DNA of 64,000 bases from Rhizobium mayense (GTDB lineage: Bacteria > Pseudomonadota > Alphaproteobacteria > Rhizobiales > Rhizobiaceae): assembly GCF_030272705.1 (NCBI RefSeq), contig NZ_JARFYM010000002.1, positions 434,001-498,000 on the forward strand, read 5' to 3'. Below, piece by piece: positions 60,193 through 64,000 of the stretch. The notes below the pieces were generated by a model that was not told where the DNA came from, did no database searches, and saw only the letters and a list, made by a program, of their open reading frames with translations. Each line of letters begins with the position of its first letter. Position 1 is the stretch's first letter. The position numbers and the translations under genes are program-made.

Positions 60193-61253
60193 TAGCGAAT
60201 TCTCGCGCCGTCCATGGTGAACAGCCGCGCTTTCTCCATGTCGAAACGCAGCGCCAAGACGTCGCCCATGCGGGCCGCAACGTCGCGTTTCTCGGCGACG
60301 ATCGTCTCGCCGGTGGCAAGCTTGCCGTGCACGAAGGCAGTGCCACCCAGCTTCTCGACCACTTCGACTATCGCCGGCAGCCCGATGCCATCAACCTCAT
60401 CCAGATGTTCGGGGCGAATGCCGAGCTGCAGAACATCGCCCGGTTTCAATGCCGAAGTCAGGCGCGGGGCCGGAGCCTCGATATCGCCAAAGTGCAGCGC
60501 GCGGCCATCGGCACCGACCCTTGCCATCAGGAAATTCATCCGGGGCGAGCCGATGAAGCCGGCAACGAAGGCATTGTCCGGGTTTTCGTAAAGCTCCATG
60601 GGCGGGCCGACCTGCTCGACACGCCCTGCCCGCAACACCACGATCTTCTGCGCCAGGGTCATCGCTTCCGTCTGGTCATGGGTGACATAGATGATGGTGT
60701 TGCCGAGCGACTGGTGCAGCTTGGCGATCTCGACGCGTGTCTGAACCCGTAGCTCCGCATCCAGATTGGAAAGCGGCTCATCGAACAGAAAGACGTCCGG
60801 ATTGCGCACAATGGCGCGGCCGATGGCGACGCGTTGGCGCTGGCCGCCGGAGAGTGCTGCCGGCTTGCGGTCAAGCAGCGCTTCGAGCTTCAGGATCGCG
60901 GCAGCGCGCTGGACCTTCTCGTCGATTTCCGCCTTCGGACGATGGGCCATGCGCAAGCCGAAGCTCATGTTTTCGGCGACGGTCATGTGCGGGTAAAGCG
61001 CGTAGGACTGGAAAACCATGGCGACGCCTCGCTCTGAAGGCTCGGTATCGTTCATGCGTTTCCCGCCAATGAAGAGATCGCCGGACGAAATCTCCTCCAA
61101 TCCGGCAATGCTTCGCAGCAACGTTGATTTTCCGCAGCCGGATGGACCGACGAAGACGGTGAACTCGCCGCGTTCGATGGTCAGCGATACGTCATGAAGA
61201 ACATCGATGGCGCCGAACTTCTTGCGGACATGGTCCAATACGATTTGCGACAT
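60192..61253 (-). CDS. Sugar ABC transporter ATP-binding protein, MalK/UgpC type
   Basis: The 353-residue protein has Walker A GPSGCGKSTLL, Q-loop VFQSYALYP, signature LSGGQRQRVAIGRA, Walker B LFDEPLSNLDA, the switch His in YVTHDQTEAMT, and a C-terminal MalK-like domain (FLMARVGADGRALHFGDIEA, LGIRPEHLDEV). It is the third sugar ATPase in the window and completes the 6-deoxyhexose transporter; it starts 14 bp after the MalG-type permease stop. Confidence 0.95.
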   Translation of the reverse strand: MSQIVLDHVRKKFGAIDVLHDVSLTIERGEFTVFVGPSGCGKSTLLRSIAGLEEISSGDLFIGGKRMNDTEPSERGVAMVFQSYALYPHMTVAENMSFGLRMAHRPKAEIDEKVQRAAAILKLEALLDRKPAALSGGQRQRVAIGRAIVRNPDVFLFDEPLSNLDAELRVQTRVEIAKLHQSLGNTIIYVTHDQTEAMTLAQKIVVLRAGRVEQVGPPMELYENPDNAFVAGFIGSPRMNFLMARVGADGRALHFGDIEAPAPRLTSALKPGDVLQLGIRPEHLDEVDGIGLPAIVEVVEKLGGTAFVHGKLATGETIVAEKRDVAARMGDVLALRFDMEKARLFTMDGARIR

Positions 61254-61267
61254 TCAAAATATCCGTT

Positions 61268-62101
61268 TCAGCCTTTGACGGCGCCGACGGCGATGCCGTT
61301 GACGATCTGCCTCTGGAAAACCAAGTAGATGATGACGATGGGGGCGGCAGCGAGCACGATGCCGGCGGTCAGCAGCGGAACATTGGTGGTGTATTCGCCG
61401 CGCAGCGCCGCAATGCCGACCATGACCGTGCGCTCCTTTTGCAGGACCAGCAGCGAGATCAGCACATCGTTCCAGCAATAAAGCGTGTTCAAGATGCCAA
61501 GCGTAATCAGCGCCGGCTTGCCCATCGGCAGCATGACATTCCACCAGATCTGCAAAATGCTCGCCCCGTCCATTCGGGCGGCCTCCACCAGCTCCCGCGG
61601 CAGGCGCGAATAGAACGCAGTCATCATGTAGACGCTGAAGGGCAGGAAGAACGCGGTATAAGAGATGATCAGCCCGATGCGGGTATTGACCAGATCGAGC
61701 GCGATGATCGTTCGATAGAACGGCACCAGCACCACCTGTACCGGGATCATCAGCGAGGCGAGGATCACCATGAACAGGAATCGTCGGAAGGGAAAACGCA
61801 GCATAGCAAGCGCAAAGCCGGCGAGCGACGAGACCACCAGCAGAAGCAGGACCGCACCGCCGGTGGCGATGACCGAGTTGACGAAATAATCGCTCAGATG
61901 CGCCCGCTGCCAGGCGGTCACGAAATTATCGAAGGTCGGATCGGTCACAAGGCCGAAACGGTCGAGGATGTAGCCCTTGTTGGTCTTCAGCGCGTTGTTG
62001 ATGGAAAAGAACACCGGATAGATGCAGGAGAGCGCCAGCAGCGTCATCGGCATGCAGGCAATCCAGAGCAGCCTCTTCTCTCGTTTCGCCAAGATCGACA
62101 T
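61268..62101 (-). CDS. Sugar ABC transporter permease, MalG/UgpE family
   Basis: The 277-residue protein has six helices, the EAA loop ELVEAARMDGASILQIWWNV followed by MLPMGKP, and the end QRQIVNGIAVGAVKG. It starts 7 bp after the stop of the MalF-type gene. Together they form the channel of the 6-deoxyhexose importer. Confidence 0.94.
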   Translation of the reverse strand: MSILAKREKRLLWIACMPMTLLALSCIYPVFFSINNALKTNKGYILDRFGLVTDPTFDNFVTAWQRAHLSDYFVNSVIATGGAVLLLLVVSSLAGFALAMLRFPFRRFLFMVILASLMIPVQVVLVPFYRTIIALDLVNTRIGLIISYTAFFLPFSVYMMTAFYSRLPRELVEAARMDGASILQIWWNVMLPMGKPALITLGILNTLYCWNDVLISLLVLQKERTVMVGIAALRGEYTTNVPLLTAGIVLAAAPIVIIYLVFQRQIVNGIAVGAVKG

Positions 62102-62108
62102 GTGCCCC

Positions 62109-62975
62109 TCACAAATTCGCGTTGCGGGACATGATGCGGATCTGCAGGTAGGCGAGACCCGCCATCACCACGAACAGCACCATGGAAATCGCCGCCGCAT
62201 AGCCCGGCTGGTTCATCTTGCCCTGCTCCAGCCAGATCAGGAATTCCGGCAGCGTCGTCGCCGTGCCTGGCCCGCCGGCAGTCAGCACATAAATCAGTCC
62301 GAACATCGAAGTTAGAACGCCGATCGTCGTTACCACGGCGACGAATTCGATGATCGGACGCAGTGCCGGGATGATGACATGAACCCAGATCTGCACCGGT
62401 TTGGCGCCATCCAGTCTCGCGGCCTCGATCAGTTCCTTGGACACGGTGGAAAGGCCGGCCATGAAGATCAGCAGGCTCATGCCGAACGTCGCCCATAGCT
62501 GCACGGCGATCAGGCTGCCGAGCGCGGTGGCGCCGTTGCCGAGCCAATCGACGGGGATGAGGCCGAATGCCTTGAGGAAGGCATTGAGGCTGCCGTCGAA
62601 GCGCAGCACGACGTTGAAGATCGATCCGATGATCACCGTCGAGAGAACCGCAGGGAAGAAGTAGACGGCGCGGAAAACTTTCCCGCCCGGTACGCCTTGG
62701 TGAATGAGGATCGCGAGCAGAAGCGGCAGCATCACCCAGATCGGTAGCGTGGCGATCAGGATCAGCGTGTTTTCAATGCTGTCACGAAAGGCGGGGTCGT
62801 TGGCGACAGCGACGTAGTTGTCGATGCCGACGAAGGCGGATTTTCCGAAGCCATCAGAATCGGTGAAGGAAAGGACAAAGCCCCAAGCGAGCGGAAATAT
62901 GCGGAAGAGGCCGACAAGTACAATCGCTGGCAGCACGAACAACAGTCCGATCCGTCTTTCCGCCTTGCTTCCCAC
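62109..62975 (-). CDS. Sugar ABC transporter permease, MalF/UgpA family
   Basis: The 288-residue protein has six helices, the first IGLLFVLPAIVLVGLFRIFP, and the EAA loop ELIEAARLDGAKPVQIWVHV followed by IIPALRP. The late LIYVLTAGGPGTATTLPEFL is typical of MalF-type subunits. It follows the binding-protein gene after 70 bp that include a GC-rich stem-loop. Confidence 0.94.
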   Translation of the reverse strand: MGSKAERRIGLLFVLPAIVLVGLFRIFPLAWGFVLSFTDSDGFGKSAFVGIDNYVAVANDPAFRDSIENTLILIATLPIWVMLPLLLAILIHQGVPGGKVFRAVYFFPAVLSTVIIGSIFNVVLRFDGSLNAFLKAFGLIPVDWLGNGATALGSLIAVQLWATFGMSLLIFMAGLSTVSKELIEAARLDGAKPVQIWVHVIIPALRPIIEFVAVVTTIGVLTSMFGLIYVLTAGGPGTATTLPEFLIWLEQGKMNQPGYAAAISMVLFVVMAGLAYLQIRIMSRNANL

Positions 62976-62998
62976 CTGAATGATTCCTTCTCAAGACA

Positions 62999-63023
62999 GC
63001 CGGGCCGAGACGTCAGTCCCGGC
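62999..63023 (-). terminator. GC-rich stem-loop between binding protein and permease
   Basis: GCCGGG / CCCGGC form a 6-bp stem with a 13-nt loop in the gap after the binding-protein stop. It lacks a T-run; partial attenuation or 3'-end protection of the binding-protein mRNA is the likely effect. Confidence 0.35.
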
Positions 63024-63045
63024 CGGCCGGTCATTCCATTCTTTG

Positions 63046-64000
63046 CTACTTGCGAGCATCCGCCTGCACGGCGTCCATGCGCGCCGCCGCAGCCTCGACG
63101 GTTGCGTCGCCGTTCAACAGCAGCTGGCTCTGTCGATGCCATTCCTCCAGCTCCTTGGCGGTGGCGTTAGCATGAGCCGTCGGCACCCCATAGGTCTTCA
63201 GCCAGCCGAGAATTGTCTTGGCGGCCGGGCTTTCCACCTTTGTCGTATCGACGCTGGTGTTGGAAGCAATTGCGCCTGTGTCGCTGAAGAAAATCTGCAT
63301 TGGCGCGGGTGATGCCAATTCCCTGGCGAATTCGATGGCAAGATCGGCGTTGGCCGACGCCTTGTTGACGCCGTAACCGATGCCGCCTGAAACCGGCAAC
63401 ATCGGATCGCCCTCTTTCTTGTCGGCGGCAACCGTCGGCGTCGGCATGCGGAAGACGCCATCATTGTCGGCGCCGAGAAAATCGTCGAACTGCTTCCAAT
63501 GCGCCACGTCCGAAATCAGGCCTATCGTATTGGCCGCCTCGCCGCGCATGAAACTTTCATATTCGTCCATGAATTTTGTGGTCGAGTTCGGCCCGTCCTG
63601 GAACCAGCCGGCCTTGTTGGCCTCGACCCAGCTCGTCAGGATGGCTTTCACCTGCGGGCTCGACCATTTCAGCTTGCCATCGGCGAAATACCGCTGCTCC
63701 TGAGCCGTCCATTGGTTGGCGGCCATTTCCGAGAACCAGAATTCGGCGCCGTAGCCTTCCTTGTTGCCCATGGAGAAACACGGAACCGCACCCTTCGCCT
63801 TGATCGCGGCGCAGACCTTCGTCAGGTCGGCCCAGGTCTTCGGAGGGTTTTCGGGGTCGAGGCCGGCGTCCTTGTAAAGCTTTTTGTTGTAATAGATGAC
63901 GAAGCCCTGGATCGACAGCGGAATGGCATAGATGCCGCCGTCGGCGCTGGTGAATTCCGGCCAGCCGACCACCGTCTTCTTCAGATCCGCGACCTTGTCG
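63046..64000 (-). CDS. Sugar ABC transporter binding protein, 5' end outside the window
   Basis: The frame runs open to the window edge (first visible residues DKVADLKKTVVGWPEFTSAD), so the signal peptide and first lobe start are missing; about 318 residues are visible. The in-frame GTG near 63972 is internal, not a start. Binding-protein features are GGIYAIPLSIQGFVIYYNKK, NPPKTWADLTKVCAAIKAKG and GGIGYGVNKASANADLAIEF. It is the first visible gene of the operon with two permeases, an ATPase, a mutarotase and an aldo/keto reductase, so a 6-deoxyhexose is the likely ligand. Confidence 0.92.
   Translation of the reverse strand, partial: DKVADLKKTVVGWPEFTSADGGIYAIPLSIQGFVIYYNKKLYKDAGLDPENPPKTWADLTKVCAAIKAKGAVPCFSMGNKEGYGAEFWFSEMAANQWTAQEQRYFADGKLKWSSPQVKAILTSWVEANKAGWFQDGPNSTTKFMDEYESFMRGEAANTIGLISDVAHWKQFDDFLGADNDGVFRMPTPTVAADKKEGDPMLPVSGGIGYGVNKASANADLAIEFARELASPAPMQIFFSDTGAIASNTSVDTTKVESPAAKTILGWLKTYGVPTAHANATAKELEEWHRQSQLLLNGDATVEAAAARMDAVQADARK

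Overview
The window is a gene-dense, GC-rich piece of an alphaproteobacterial genome, most likely a Rhizobium/Agrobacterium-type member of the Hyphomicrobiales. The reasons are the coxMNOP-type oxidase operon, the CIRCE-preceded groESL pair, the many sugar ABC operons with private regulators, and the general protein style. No rRNA, tRNA, CRISPR array, transposase or replication gene was seen. The density of catabolic cassettes would suit a chromid or megaplasmid, but that is inference.

Layout. (A) 1-5.7 kb: a cut-off sugar-binding protein, a BadF-type sugar kinase and a DeoR repressor on the minus strand, with a KbaZ/GatZ tagatose-bisphosphate aldolase subunit divergent, then an MFS exporter. 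(B) 6.2-11.7 kb: a GH172-type hydrolase, two permeases, a Tat-exported binding protein and a LacI repressor, with no ATPase gene. (C) 11.9-13.2 kb: an ArsR/SRPBCC pair and a MAPEG protein. (D) 13.2-20.7 kb: a ROK repressor divergent from a complete transporter operon that also encodes a SIS-domain isomerase/deaminase and a PfkB kinase, the same gene set as the fructosamine (frl) operon of Bacillus. (E) 20.7-24.0 kb: an alkylation-damage cluster (Ada, a free Ada-C paralogue, a conserved Cys-rich protein, a 2OG-Fe(II) oxygenase). (F) 24.1-28.2 kb: small single genes, a quinone-oxidoreductase-like enzyme with a divergent LysR regulator, and a DUF2189 membrane protein. (G) 28.3-33.3 kb: cytochrome c and a terminal oxidase (coxM, N, O, P plus subunit IV). 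(H) 33.6-36.0 kb: a small protein, then groES-groEL behind a CIRCE element.

(I) 36.0-46.0 kb: a beta-galactoside operon (binding protein, two permeases, ATPase, GH42 beta-galactosidase, and a Gfo/Idh/MocA dehydrogenase fused to an aldo/keto reductase) with a divergent ROK regulator. (J) 46.2-51.1 kb: two coupled esterases, two small conserved proteins, a DUF763 protein and a family 2 glycosyltransferase. (K) 51.6-54.3 kb: a three-domain glycosyltransferase (DPM1-like, GtrA-like, PMT/ArnT-like). (L) 54.4-58.7 kb: a CoA-transferase, a binding-protein-like gene with no signal peptide and a crotonase-fold enzyme, with a LacI regulator. (M) 58.9-64.0 kb: an L-fucose/L-rhamnose-type operon (binding protein cut by the window end, two permeases, ATPase, mutarotase, aldo/keto reductase).

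Most striking points: the groEL gene carries a clean in-frame loss of about 37 codons that removes part of the ATP pocket and hinge. A terminator-like hairpin with the groES stop codon in its loop separates groES from groEL. The arsR-type gene looks leaderless, with its operator on its own -10 box. Cluster L is a small catabolic system I cannot assign.
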